From contig DBTM01000078.1 in the NCBI GenBank assembly GCA_002307055.1, positions 1-46,176 on the forward strand: a stretch of DNA of 46,176 bases, given 5' to 3'. The notes under the pieces were generated by a model that worked only from the letters and a program-made list of their open reading frames with translations, made no database searches and had not been told where the DNA came from. Of this stretch, positions 24,232 to 33,200 are shown piece by piece (within the stretch, counting starts at the first letter, position 1; every line of letters begins with the position of its first letter). Source of the stretch: Clostridiales bacterium UBA1316 (GTDB taxonomy: Bacteria > Bacillota > Clostridia > Oscillospirales > Oscillospiraceae). The position numbers were made by a program, and so were the translations under genes.

Positions 24232-24930
24232 TCAAGCTTGACTTTGCAGCGTGAATATGCCGATCTGTTTATTCCTGGGAATATAATATTCATATTCGGC
24301 GCTGTGGAGCCTGACGAGCCGCTGTTCCAGGAAATCGGAAATTTCGCTTTTGGTAATGCCGGGAGAATGAAGTGATACAAACTCAAAGGCATCCGTGATG
24401 TTTTCAAAAGGCTGACCAAATTCAAAGTTATAATAGGACAGATCGTATGCAATATTGTTTTCTTTCAGATAAAGCTCCGTGTTTTCGGAGGAGTTTTTCC
24501 TAAAGCGCCTGTATTCGGACGGTATAAAGTCATCATGACATTTGCCGCATACAACAAGGATGACCTTGTCGCTGAAAGATAGAAATTTATCCGGGACTCT
24601 GCTGCCAAAGAAACTCATCAGCGTCACATCCCATCTGTCGGATAAGTCGTCGACATCTTGCAGGATTGGGCGCACATTTTTAATGCCCCGAGCCGTGATG
24701 CTTTGATGGAGAGATGCCAGCGCGGGCAGACTCTTGTCGATACAGTCGATATGGGACATCGCACCGGACAGCTCCAGGTCCACCAAACCGAGGCCGCAGC
24801 CCAGATCGCGCATCGTCTCATACCCCGATAAGTGCGGCGCAACGACATTGGCAACGTTCTTGTAGAAACCTGTAAATTGATTGGCGTTTCTATACCATCT
24901 GATTGTTTTATCATTCCAATCGAAATTCAT
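24232..24930 (-). CDS. Class I SAM-dependent methyltransferase-like protein at the end of the hydrogenase operon
   Basis: A 232-aa soluble protein. The N-terminal half has a methyltransferase-like motif I (MRDLGCGLGLVDLEL) and an acidic residue at the end of the second strand (HIDCIDKSL). The C-terminal half is less typical and carries a CGKCHDDF segment that could bind metal. I cannot assign a substrate. It follows hypCD by 61 nt on the same strand and is probably the last gene of the cooMKLXUH-hypA-hypCD transcript. That could point to an accessory role in hydrogenase function, but it may be a passenger. Confidence 0.65.
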   Translation of the reverse strand: MNFDWNDKTIRWYRNANQFTGFYKNVANVVAPHLSGYETMRDLGCGLGLVDLELSGAMSHIDCIDKSLPALASLHQSITARGIKNVRPILQDVDDLSDRWDVTLMSFFGSRVPDKFLSFSDKVILVVCGKCHDDFIPSEYRRFRKNSSENTELYLKENNIAYDLSYYNFEFGQPFENITDAFEFVSLHSPGITKSEISDFLEQRLVRLHSAEYEYYIPRNKQIGIFTLQSQA

Positions 24931-24991
24931 GGAATTATCCTTATCGCCATTGCTGGCTTATGTATTTATCAGGTACCGTTACGCAGCAGCT

Positions 24992-26251
24992 TCAAGCAGA
25001 AGCGCTGTTCATATAGGCGATGCTGCAGGCACCCTCGTTTGTCACCATGCACGGCCCGACCGGATTGTCAGGTGTGCATGCGCCGCCGAAATTGGGGCAC
25101 AGCTGCGGTTTCATCCCCTGCAGCACATCCCCGCACAGGCACGTCCCCCGAGCTACTTCTCCCCTCTGAGGCATCCGGAGCCCAAATTTCGCTTCGGCGT
25201 CAAACCGGCTGTATCGGTTATTTAAAACCAGCCGTGATTCCGGCAGCACACCGACGCCTCTCCATGAGGCGTCCTTCAGCGTAAATGTCTCACCGATCAG
25301 CTGATTGGCTAATAAATTTCCGCTTTTTTTGACGACATATTCATATTGATTGATGACCGAATCCCCGCCCCTGCCGCGGCGCAGCAGCGCCTGCAATATT
25401 GCCTGCAGGATGTCAACCGGCTCAAAACCGCAGATCACGCACGGTATCCCATACTTTTTAACAAGCAGGTCAAACGGCTCCGTCCCGATAACCATGGCCA
25501 CATGACCGGGGCAGAGCAGCATATCCATCTGAGAATTCTGCAGGACGTACGCCATGGCCGGCGGTGTGATCCGGTGCGACGAAACAATTGAGAAATTATC
25601 AATGTTCCCGGCCGCCTGGATAACCGAGGCTGTACCAGGGGCGGTCGTCTCAAAGCCGACGGCGAAATGCACAACCTGTGATTTTGTGTTTTTTGCGATA
25701 TCAAGGGCTTGAGAGATATCGTAAACGATTTTGACGTCTGTCCCCTCGAGCCTGAGCTGCTCGAGCGAGCCCCACCGTGTCGGTACTCTCAGCAGATCCC
25801 CAAAGGTCGTCAGAATGACATGCTCTCTTCTCGCGGCCTGCAACCCCATTGCGATTTCTTCCTCCGGCGTGACGCAGACAGGGCAGCCGGGGCCGCTGAT
25901 CAGCTGGATATTGCAGGGCACCAGATCACGCAGGGAATACTGTACAATTGTATTCTCGTGGGTACCGCAGAAATTCATGATCTTCAGCTCCGGTTCGAAG
26001 AGCCGTTTATTTTCTTTTTCTATCGTGTCGAGCAGCTGCCTGGCATAGGCGTCAGTTGTAACGACATCGCGGTATATCTTTCTGGGATCCGAGACGATCT
26101 CGGTTGCGAAGCCCGCGTGGACGACGACAGTATCGCCGATTCCAACCTCAGGCAGCAGTGCAACAGAGACTTCCTTCAGCGCCCCCCTGAAACTGACGAG
26201 GGCATTTTTCCCCGTGATTTCGGTGACCTTTCCAAAAGCTGCAACACACAT
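24992..26251 (-). CDS. hypCD: HypC-HypD fusion, hydrogenase Fe(CN)2CO assembly scaffold
   Basis: A 419-aa single reading frame joins two maturation factors normally made separately. Residues 1 to about 72 are HypC: it begins MCVAAFGKV with the essential Cys2, followed by the small beta-barrel (VGIGDTVVVHAGFA). From about residue 75 it is HypD, with FCGTHENT, GPGCPVC, CGFEPVDI, CLCGDVLQG and the CPNF ... CTP ... CMVTNEGAC cysteines for its [4Fe-4S] cluster. HypC and HypD bind the iron on which CN and CO ligands are built, so fusion fixes them 1:1. GGAGG lies 6 nt before the ATG and there is no stop or frameshift at the junction. No separate hypC or hypD is seen in the window. Confidence 0.92.
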   Translation of the reverse strand: MCVAAFGKVTEITGKNALVSFRGALKEVSVALLPEVGIGDTVVVHAGFATEIVSDPRKIYRDVVTTDAYARQLLDTIEKENKRLFEPELKIMNFCGTHENTIVQYSLRDLVPCNIQLISGPGCPVCVTPEEEIAMGLQAARREHVILTTFGDLLRVPTRWGSLEQLRLEGTDVKIVYDISQALDIAKNTKSQVVHFAVGFETTAPGTASVIQAAGNIDNFSIVSSHRITPPAMAYVLQNSQMDMLLCPGHVAMVIGTEPFDLLVKKYGIPCVICGFEPVDILQAILQALLRRGRGGDSVINQYEYVVKKSGNLLANQLIGETFTLKDASWRGVGVLPESRLVLNNRYSRFDAEAKFGLRMPQRGEVARGTCLCGDVLQGMKPQLCPNFGGACTPDNPVGPCMVTNEGACSIAYMNSASA

Positions 26252-26277
26252 TCGTATTCCTCCCCGCTTTCTGCGGT

Positions 26278-26619
26278 CTATTCTACCTCAAGACTGTCAA
26301 TATAGAATTCTTTCCCGGCAATGATCTTGATGGCTTTATTCCCGCAGACTGCGCACGCTGCAAACGGAAGCCCTGTTTCGTATTCATTCCCGCACTCCCG
26401 GCACCGTACCTTGATCGGAACCCTCTCGATAGCAAGCACCGCCCCCGCCAAAGGCGACTCCTGCACGTACACCTCAAAGCAGGCTTTCAGGGTCGTATCC
26501 TCGACGCCGGTCAGCGCACCGATGACAAGCTTGACCTGAACCACGCTGCTGACGCCGAACTCCCGTACCTTTTCGTTTATGATAGTACAGATACTTCTGA
26601 CAAGAGCAAGCTCATGCAT
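26278..26619 (-). CDS. hypA: Hydrogenase nickel metallochaperone HypA
   Basis: A 113-aa protein starting MHEL, where His2 and the N-terminal amine bind nickel. The zinc site is formed by CREC (about 73-76) and CAVC (about 90-93). It hands nickel to the large subunit together with HypB. AAGGGG lies about 9 nt before the start. It is located directly after cooH, the position hypA also holds in CO-linked hydrogenase clusters of carboxydotrophs. Confidence 0.94.
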   Translation of the reverse strand: MHELALVRSICTIINEKVREFGVSSVVQVKLVIGALTGVEDTTLKACFEVYVQESPLAGAVLAIERVPIKVRCRECGNEYETGLPFAACAVCGNKAIKIIAGKEFYIDSLEVE

Positions 26620-26651
26620 ACGCGGCGCCCCTTCCCCGACAGATCGGGTCG

Positions 26652-27740
26652 TTATCTTTCAGTACAGGAAATGCACGGGTCAATGCTGCCGATCACAACA
26701 GGGATATCGGCGATCTTGCTGCCGGGCAGCATCACGCTCAAAGCGCCCCAGTTCGGATATGTCGGCACTCTCCATTTGAGACGCTCGGGAATAGCAGTGC
26801 CGTTTGTGCGCGCGTAATAGATCAATTCGCCCCTGGGCGCTTCCGATTTTGCAATAGCTTCACCGGCAGGAATGTCAGGCATGGCTTCCGGGCAGGTCGG
26901 TCCCTCCGGCAGCTGCTTTAAACACTGTTCAATAATGCTGATCGATTCTGCGACCTCTCCCAGCCGGACCAGCTGCCGTGAAAAGGCATCGCCGTTTTTT
27001 TCAGTCACAGCATTGACGCGGAGCTTGTCGTAAGCCGCATACGGGTTGTCCACCCGCACGTCGTATCCAATACCCGACGCTCGCGCCACCGGCCCGACGA
27101 CGCCGTATTCAGCGGCTTTATCAAGAGGCAGGACGCCGACACCCTCCGTACGGCGGCGAATCGAGGCGTTGGACTTGAATATCCCGGCAATTTCCTCCAA
27201 CGGTTTTTTTAGGTTTTCCAGAGTCTTGAGGATATATTTGCTCTGCTCGTCGGTGATGTCGTACCGCACGCCGCCGATGGTGTTGACGGACAAATTCATC
27301 CTGTTGCCGAAAACGGTCTCCTTCAGATCCTGCATTGTCTCCCTGAGCTCCATGGCATGCATGAAGAACGAGTCGAAACCGATGATGTGCGGGATCAGAC
27401 CGATATTGAACAGATGCGATGCAATCCGCTTGATTTCATCGGCAATCGCCCGCAAAAATTCGGCCCGCTCGGGCAGCTCGATTCCCGCTATTTTTTCGAC
27501 CGCCATGCAGTAGGTAAAGGGGTGGTTGTTGGAGCAGAGCGAGCACACTCTTTCGGTGAGCGTCAGGTTCTGATAAAAATTTCTCTGCATCGCTAAAAAC
27601 TCAATCCCGCGGTGCGAGTGCCCGGCATTGATCTCCAAGCCGACGACGGTCTCCCCCTCCACCTGCAGCTTGAAATAGATGGGTTCCTCAAGTACAACAT
27701 GGATTGGCCCCATCGGTATTGTATAGCTACTCACGCTCAT
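26652..27740 (-). CDS. cooH: Energy-converting [NiFe] hydrogenase large subunit, CooH-like
   Basis: A 362-aa NuoD-related large subunit of a group 4 hydrogenase. Nickel ligands are the two CxxC pairs, C66/C69 in RVCSLCSNNH and C356/C359 in DPCISC. The protein stops three residues after the last Cys, with no C-terminal tail, so no maturation endopeptidase should be needed; none is seen in the window. It evolves or consumes H2 in the cytoplasm using ferredoxin-type electrons. It overlaps cooU by 14 nt, and AAAGGGGG precedes its ATG. Confidence 0.93.
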   Translation of the reverse strand: MSVSSYTIPMGPIHVVLEEPIYFKLQVEGETVVGLEINAGHSHRGIEFLAMQRNFYQNLTLTERVCSLCSNNHPFTYCMAVEKIAGIELPERAEFLRAIADEIKRIASHLFNIGLIPHIIGFDSFFMHAMELRETMQDLKETVFGNRMNLSVNTIGGVRYDITDEQSKYILKTLENLKKPLEEIAGIFKSNASIRRRTEGVGVLPLDKAAEYGVVGPVARASGIGYDVRVDNPYAAYDKLRVNAVTEKNGDAFSRQLVRLGEVAESISIIEQCLKQLPEGPTCPEAMPDIPAGEAIAKSEAPRGELIYYARTNGTAIPERLKWRVPTYPNWGALSVMLPGSKIADIPVVIGSIDPCISCTER

Positions 27741-28305
27741 CTGCCCCCTTTTTCCCGGCTTTCATAATCTTTTCCCACAAGGTGCTGGTGCTCGCGCCGT
27801 CCATCGCCTCAGACAGCGGGATCATGGTGTGGTCCGTCATATGGATGCTCTCATCCAGAAACAGCCTTTTTGGGTTTGGATGGCCAATCAGCGTGATATT
27901 GAACAGCTCGCGCATCTCCCGTTCGTGCCAGTCTGCGCTTATCAGCACCGGAGTAATCGATCTGACGGTTCTGGTGTCGTCCGGCAGGGTGATGCGGGCG
28001 GTAAAATTGATTCCTTCGAAAAAGAAATGATAATTGATGACAAGCTCCACCCGCTTTTCTTTTTCTGAATCACCGGCTGTGGCGATCCCCGAAAAATCAG
28101 CCGGTGTGTTCAGCGGCGAGATCGTCATCACCCGGCCCTTGTATTTTGCCATCAGCTCGGCGACCGTATAGATATCCGCCGGGTCGGGCAGGCTGCACCA
28201 GCCGCACACAACGCCTTTTCTGTCGACATCCCATGTCAGGTCCGAGCTCTCGCCCAACAGCCGCAGCATTTCCCGGCTGAAGACATCCATGATTTCACTT
28301 TTCAT
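27727..28305 (-). CDS. cooU: Hydrogenase NuoC-like (30-kDa) subunit, CooU-like
   Basis: A 192-aa soluble arm subunit. The family signature is visible as DWHEREMRELFNITLIGHPNPKR near residues 125-148, matching the E(R)E-x-x-[DE]-x-x-G-x-x-F block of NuoC/HycE N-terminal domains. It contacts the large subunit and stabilises the catalytic module. It starts by ATGA overlap with cooX and overlaps cooH at its end, so all are translated together. Confidence 0.88.
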   Translation of the reverse strand: MKSEIMDVFSREMLRLLGESSDLTWDVDRKGVVCGWCSLPDPADIYTVAELMAKYKGRVMTISPLNTPADFSGIATAGDSEKEKRVELVINYHFFFEGINFTARITLPDDTRTVRSITPVLISADWHEREMRELFNITLIGHPNPKRLFLDESIHMTDHTMIPLSEAMDGASTSTLWEKIMKAGKKGADERE

Positions 28306-28814
28306 GCTTTATGCACACAACCTTCCCATATGGCTTTCCGGCGGCATTCCGGGCACATTTTGGCGAGACTCTTTACATCGCCGTCTTTGCCGTAAATCTT
28401 TTCGGCGAAGATGGGTGAAAGCGGAATGATCGGTTCACCGCAGCGGATGCACGGCTGGTTTTTAACATAAGTTTTCTCGACATAGCTGTATTTATCCGCC
28501 TGCAGATGCGCCGTATGGTAATCGTTTGTCAAATGAATCGCTTTCGTCGGGCAGTAAAACTCGCACAGGCCGCAGAAGGTGCAGGTATTGTGCCACACGA
28601 TAAAGTCCATGCCCGCCTTATCGTCGGATTCCTGAAGCCTAATCGCTCCGCCCGCGCAGACATAGGCGCACATGCCGCAGGCCACGCAAGCCTCCGGATT
28701 ATGCTTGATGAGACCCCTCAGCTTTTCCGGCGCCGGGGAATCCTCAAAGGGGTATTTGATTGTGGACGGCCCCTTGACGATATTTTGAAGGATAACCTTT
28801 AAGAACGAACCCAT
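28302..28814 (-). CDS. cooX: Hydrogenase polyferredoxin subunit, NuoI/HycF-like (CooX)
   Basis: A 170-aa protein with two [4Fe-4S] motifs (C43/46/49/53 and C78/81/84/88), the entry point for electrons from soluble ferredoxin. The C-terminus has an additional CIRC ... CPEC set (C122/125/154/157), as in HycF and HyfH of formate hydrogenlyase, which probably binds zinc or iron. ATG 28814 is chosen because GAGGGGGA lies just upstream and the N-terminus then matches the family (MGSFLKVILQNI); the open frame upstream to 28898 overlaps cooL. Confidence 0.9.
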   Translation of the reverse strand: MGSFLKVILQNIVKGPSTIKYPFEDSPAPEKLRGLIKHNPEACVACGMCAYVCAGGAIRLQESDDKAGMDFIVWHNTCTFCGLCEFYCPTKAIHLTNDYHTAHLQADKYSYVEKTYVKNQPCIRCGEPIIPLSPIFAEKIYGKDGDVKSLAKMCPECRRKAIWEGCVHKA

Positions 28815-28825
28815 ACATATCCCCC

Positions 28826-29257
28826 TCAGAATTTTGCCTTCCAAATGTCGATCGCTTTCGCAATTCCGTCTATAATCGCCTGGGGTCTGGGGGGACATCC
28901 CGGAACGTTGACATCCACAGGGATATAGGCATCTAACTGGTTTGCAATCGAATAGCTGTCCCGGAAGACGCCGCCCGAGATCGGGCAGATGCCGACGGCG
29001 ACGACGACCTTCGGATTTGGGATTTCATTATAGACACGCAGAACCTTATCCCTCACGACCGCAGTCACGGGTCCCGATATCAGAACAATATCCGCATGCT
29101 TCGGGCTGCCGCAGTACTTGCACCCGAGGCGCTCCACATCGTACCGGGGGATCAGGGCTGTTGTCGCCATTTCCACATCGCACCCGTTGCATGACCCGGC
29201 ATTTATCCTGTATATCCATGGAGACATCTTTACAATATTTTGAAGCAAAGCTGCCAT
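28826..29257 (-). CDS. cooL: Hydrogenase small subunit, NuoB-like (CooL)
   Basis: A 143-aa small subunit carrying the proximal [4Fe-4S] cluster. Cysteine ligands are in SCNGCDVE (near residue 25), VGICPISGG and NVPGCPPRP, as in all group 4 hydrogenases and complex I. ATG 29257 is preferred over 29275 because AAGGAGAG sits 8 nt upstream. It lies between cooK and cooX in the standard order. Confidence 0.93.
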   Translation of the reverse strand: MAALLQNIVKMSPWIYRINAGSCNGCDVEMATTALIPRYDVERLGCKYCGSPKHADIVLISGPVTAVVRDKVLRVYNEIPNPKVVVAVGICPISGGVFRDSYSIANQLDAYIPVDVNVPGCPPRPQAIIDGIAKAIDIWKAKF

Positions 29258-29294
29258 CTGTTTCTCTCCTTCCAAGGCGTTTTGAGCATCCTAC

Positions 29295-30263
29295 CTATAT
29301 TTTGAATGAAAGCAGCGTCAAAACCAGACTGACGAGTGCCAGAGCGGTCGGAACCAGCAGATAGAACTTATAAGCCTGATCCATACGCATTCTGGCTCTT
29401 GTCGCACGGACAAATGTCAGAGTGAAGAAGGATATAACAAGGCATTTGATGATGAACCACACCAAATTGACAAGCCAAAAGCCGCCGATCCCCGTCGGGA
29501 AAAACAGCGCGACTGTCAGCGCGGAAAAAACAAGGATCTTCAAGCCGCCCGTCAGTTTGAACAGGGCGAGCCCGGAACCTGAATACTCCAGAAGCGGTCC
29601 CTCGGCAAGCTCCGTCTCCGCCTCAGGGATGTCAAAGGGGACGACCCCGATTGTCCCGGGGATGCAGCAGAGAAAGGCCAGAAAGGCGGGCAGCATCGGC
29701 AGATCAAAAATCAACGCGCCATTCTGCAGTTGATAATTCACAATCCTGCTGAGCGAAAAATCCGCGAATCCTCCGCCAGCCATTCCGACCCTCATCCCCA
29801 CGGTCAGCAGGACAATAAACAGCGGTATTTCATAGGCCAGAACCATGGTCATTTCTCTGGAAAGCCCGATGGAGCTGTATGTTGACCCGGAGGCTGACGC
29901 ACCGATTATCAGGGCCAAAGCGGGCGTGGACAATAGATACAGCAGTACCAGAAGGTCGCCGGACAGATAGAAGCCGGAATAGACACCGGTGACGGGAATG
30001 AACACTATTGCTGCAAGCATCCCCGCGAAACCCAGGACAGGGGCAAACCTGAAGGCCGTGTAGTTTGCCGTCTTCGGTATTAAAATCTCCTTGTGCGACA
30101 GCTTTACGATATCTATATACGGCTGATAGACGGGCGGCCCCACACGCCTCTGCAGCCGTGCATACAGCTTGCGGTCGACACCTGTGAGAAAGAGCCCCAG
30201 CAGGACGGCAAAAAGACCGCCGGGAAAAATCAGAATATTCAGGGCAAACAGGAGCATACTCAT
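29295..30263 (-). CDS. cooK: Membrane subunit NuoH/HycD-like (CooK)
   Basis: A 322-aa integral membrane protein with about eight hydrophobic helices. The conserved cytoplasmic loops of the NuoH family are visible: RVGPPVYQPYIDIVKLSHKE near the N-terminus and FDIPEAETELAEGPLLEYSG in the middle, with the acidic residues that line the proton/quinone-like cavity. It anchors the hydrogenase to the membrane and links it to the CooM pump. The ATG overlaps the cooM stop (TAATG). Confidence 0.93.
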   Translation of the reverse strand: MSMLLFALNILIFPGGLFAVLLGLFLTGVDRKLYARLQRRVGPPVYQPYIDIVKLSHKEILIPKTANYTAFRFAPVLGFAGMLAAIVFIPVTGVYSGFYLSGDLLVLLYLLSTPALALIIGASASGSTYSSIGLSREMTMVLAYEIPLFIVLLTVGMRVGMAGGGFADFSLSRIVNYQLQNGALIFDLPMLPAFLAFLCCIPGTIGVVPFDIPEAETELAEGPLLEYSGSGLALFKLTGGLKILVFSALTVALFFPTGIGGFWLVNLVWFIIKCLVISFFTLTFVRATRARMRMDQAYKFYLLVPTALALVSLVLTLLSFKI

Positions 30264-33200
30264 TATTCCTCCGCCTCCTCGCCGTCATCAAATACAGGCA
30301 CAGTCACTTTGTGCAGCTTCCGCACGAGTTTTGCGGCGGATTCATACATATTCTGAGAGGATGCATTAAGCTTGTCCGTCTCGATGTCAGAGACGCCGCA
30401 GGTATAGGCATCCGTATACCGCACCTTTTTTTTGCCGGACAGCAGGTATACAAGGCCCACGGCGGCCGCCAGCAGGATAATCACGGTGACGACGCCGACC
30501 CGCCAGGTCCCCAGAGGGGTTGTAACGCTGAACAATGTATAAGCCGGTTGTGCGATCCCTGCCAAAGCCAGCACCTTTGATATGACCGTTAATGGCAGTC
30601 CCGGCATGATGCCGAAAGCGAGGCTCAGCGCAGCTAAGATCCCCATCGGGACCAGCATGGTCCACGGTGCTTCCTTGACGTGCTCCGAATTTTTAGACGG
30701 GACGCCGAAGAACGCTGAGTGCATGAACTTCACGAAATACGCCATTGACAGGATACTCCCGGCGAGCGACAGAATGGCGAGGAATACCTGCCCCTGTTCC
30801 ATCGCCGCTTCATAGATAATCCACTTGGATGTGAAACCGCTGAACGGCGGCACCCCGGCGAGCGAGAAGGCACCCACCATGAAAAACGCCAGTGTCACCG
30901 GCATTTTCCGGCCCAGGCCGCTCACATCGTCGAGATTCCTGACATGGGCCTGCACCATGATGGCTCCGGCGGCGAGAAAGAGCAGATCTTTAAAGAACAT
31001 ATGGTTGACAAAATGCAGCATGGCACCCGTCAGTCCAAGCGTTGTACCAAGGCTGAGGCCCAGGAGTATGTAGCCGATCTGGCTGACTGTGCTGTAAATC
31101 AGCAGCCGCTTGATTCCCCTTTGCACAAGAGCCATCGCACCCGCGCCGATAATCGTCAGACCCGCGATCCACGACACAGCGTACATCAGGGCAGAACTGC
31201 TGCCGGCCATCCCGAGACGTCCGACCACAACGGCACCGCCCAGGATAAAGAACAGCTTGATCAGCCAGTAGGGCGCGCTTTTAAGCAAAACCGACGAAAT
31301 ATAGCCGCTGACGGGCGTCGGCGCCGTGGCGGGATGCATCTGATAGTCGATCCTCAAAGGCAGTGCCGCGGCTTTCGTTAGGAAGCCGACAGCCATCAGT
31401 ATCAGCCCCCAGCCGGCCGTGCCAAGGTCCATGCCGCTCAGGCGCTGGGCAAGCGTGCTCATGTCAAACGTGCCTGCTTTTGAGGTTAGAAGGAGCAAGC
31501 CCAGGAAAGCGATGCCGGCGCCGATATAGTTGAATATAAAATATTTGAAGCCCTCTTTGAGCGCCTCCTTTGTCTCTTCATGGATGATGGAGAAATACAG
31601 CGTCCAGCTGCTCATAATCTCCCAATAAATAAAGAAGGAGAGGAAGTCCTTGCTCGTGGCAACGCCGATAAGACCGCCGATCATCATGATGAAAAACATG
31701 TAGTAACGGTTCTGCGTATGCCCATGGCTCATATATCCCAGCGAGTACAGGATGTTGAGCAGGCCGACAAAGGCAATCAGCAGCGCAAAGCTCAGGGCGT
31801 ATACGTCGAAATTGGCATGAGAAACGGCAATTGCAGCGAGCGTTGCGGTCATCACCGCTACAGATGTCCAGCCCGCGATCTTCGGGGAACGTTTACCAAG
31901 AAAATAGGAAGCGAGACCCCCAAGCATCGGAATGATGATGCTGACAGGCCAGCTTACCCGGAGTTGAGGAATGGCGGATACTGCCAATGCGCTTTTTGCT
32001 GCGATAAAGTCAGCTGCTGAGCCAGCCAGCCTCAACGCAAACTGTGGGAACAGACCGTTGAAGACAATGAGTCCGGTCAGCAGGGCAATTGGAATAAGCA
32101 TTGTCAGGGGTGCTTCCTTAACGGCAGGCCCTTCATATTTTTCGAAGAATATTGTTTTAATTAGCTTAATATAGTAAATCGCCCCGATAATGCTCCCGAG
32201 CAGGATGAGCGCCGCGATATACCAGTATCCGGCGTTCACCGCGGCATAAAGCATCAGAAACTTGCTGATGAAGCCGTTGAACGGCGGCAGCCCCATCATC
32301 GCAAGGATACCGATCGACAGACAGCCTGCCGTAAAAGGCATGGCCTTGCCGATCCCCTTGAAGACCGAAATTTCCCTGCTCTTGAGCCTGTTAACCAGAA
32401 TGCCGACGGCCAGGAAGAGCAAGCTTTTCATAATTGCATGGTTCATAATGTGGTAGAAGCCGGCGACCATGCTCAGATATGTACCCAGTCCAAGCGTCGT
32501 GACAATTTCGCCGATCTGCGCCATGGTGGAATAGGCAAGCAGCCGTTTGATATCTTTTTGGAGCAGCGCTTTAATCTCGCCGTAGAATAACGTCACCAAG
32601 CCCAGGATGGAGATTGCCAGGCCTGTATAGGACATTTTGCCGACAGACCCAAGCTGAATGAGCAGGCTCACACCGAAAACGGCAAACAATACCCGCACGA
32701 GTCCATAAATGCCTATTTTCGTTAGGATACCTGAAAGAATGGCTGAAACAGGCGAGGGTGCCGCCGGGTGGGCCTCCGGCAGCCAGCTGTGCATCGGTAC
32801 TAAGCCCGCCTTCACACCTGTTCCCGCAATAAACATCACAATGACCGCAATGAGCAGACCCGGCGCAACGAAAGGCAGTCTGCCCGAAATATCTGCCATA
32901 TTCAGCATTCCTGTGGCGTTCTGCAGTATCAGGATTCCGAACTGCATGACATAGGCGCCCGACGTACACATCATGAAGTACTTAAAGCCGGCCTTCAAAG
33001 ATCTCTCGGACGGTTCATGGATAATCAGCAGATATGATGCCCAGGTCATCAGTTCCCAGAACACATAGAAGTTGCCGAACTGCGTGCTGGTGGCGACGCC
33101 AAGCAGACTGCCCAGCGTCAGCAGCAAAAAGAAAAAGTAACGGTTATTATGTTTTTCGCTTTTAAAGTAGCCGATGGAATACAGCGCGGTTAAAAATATA

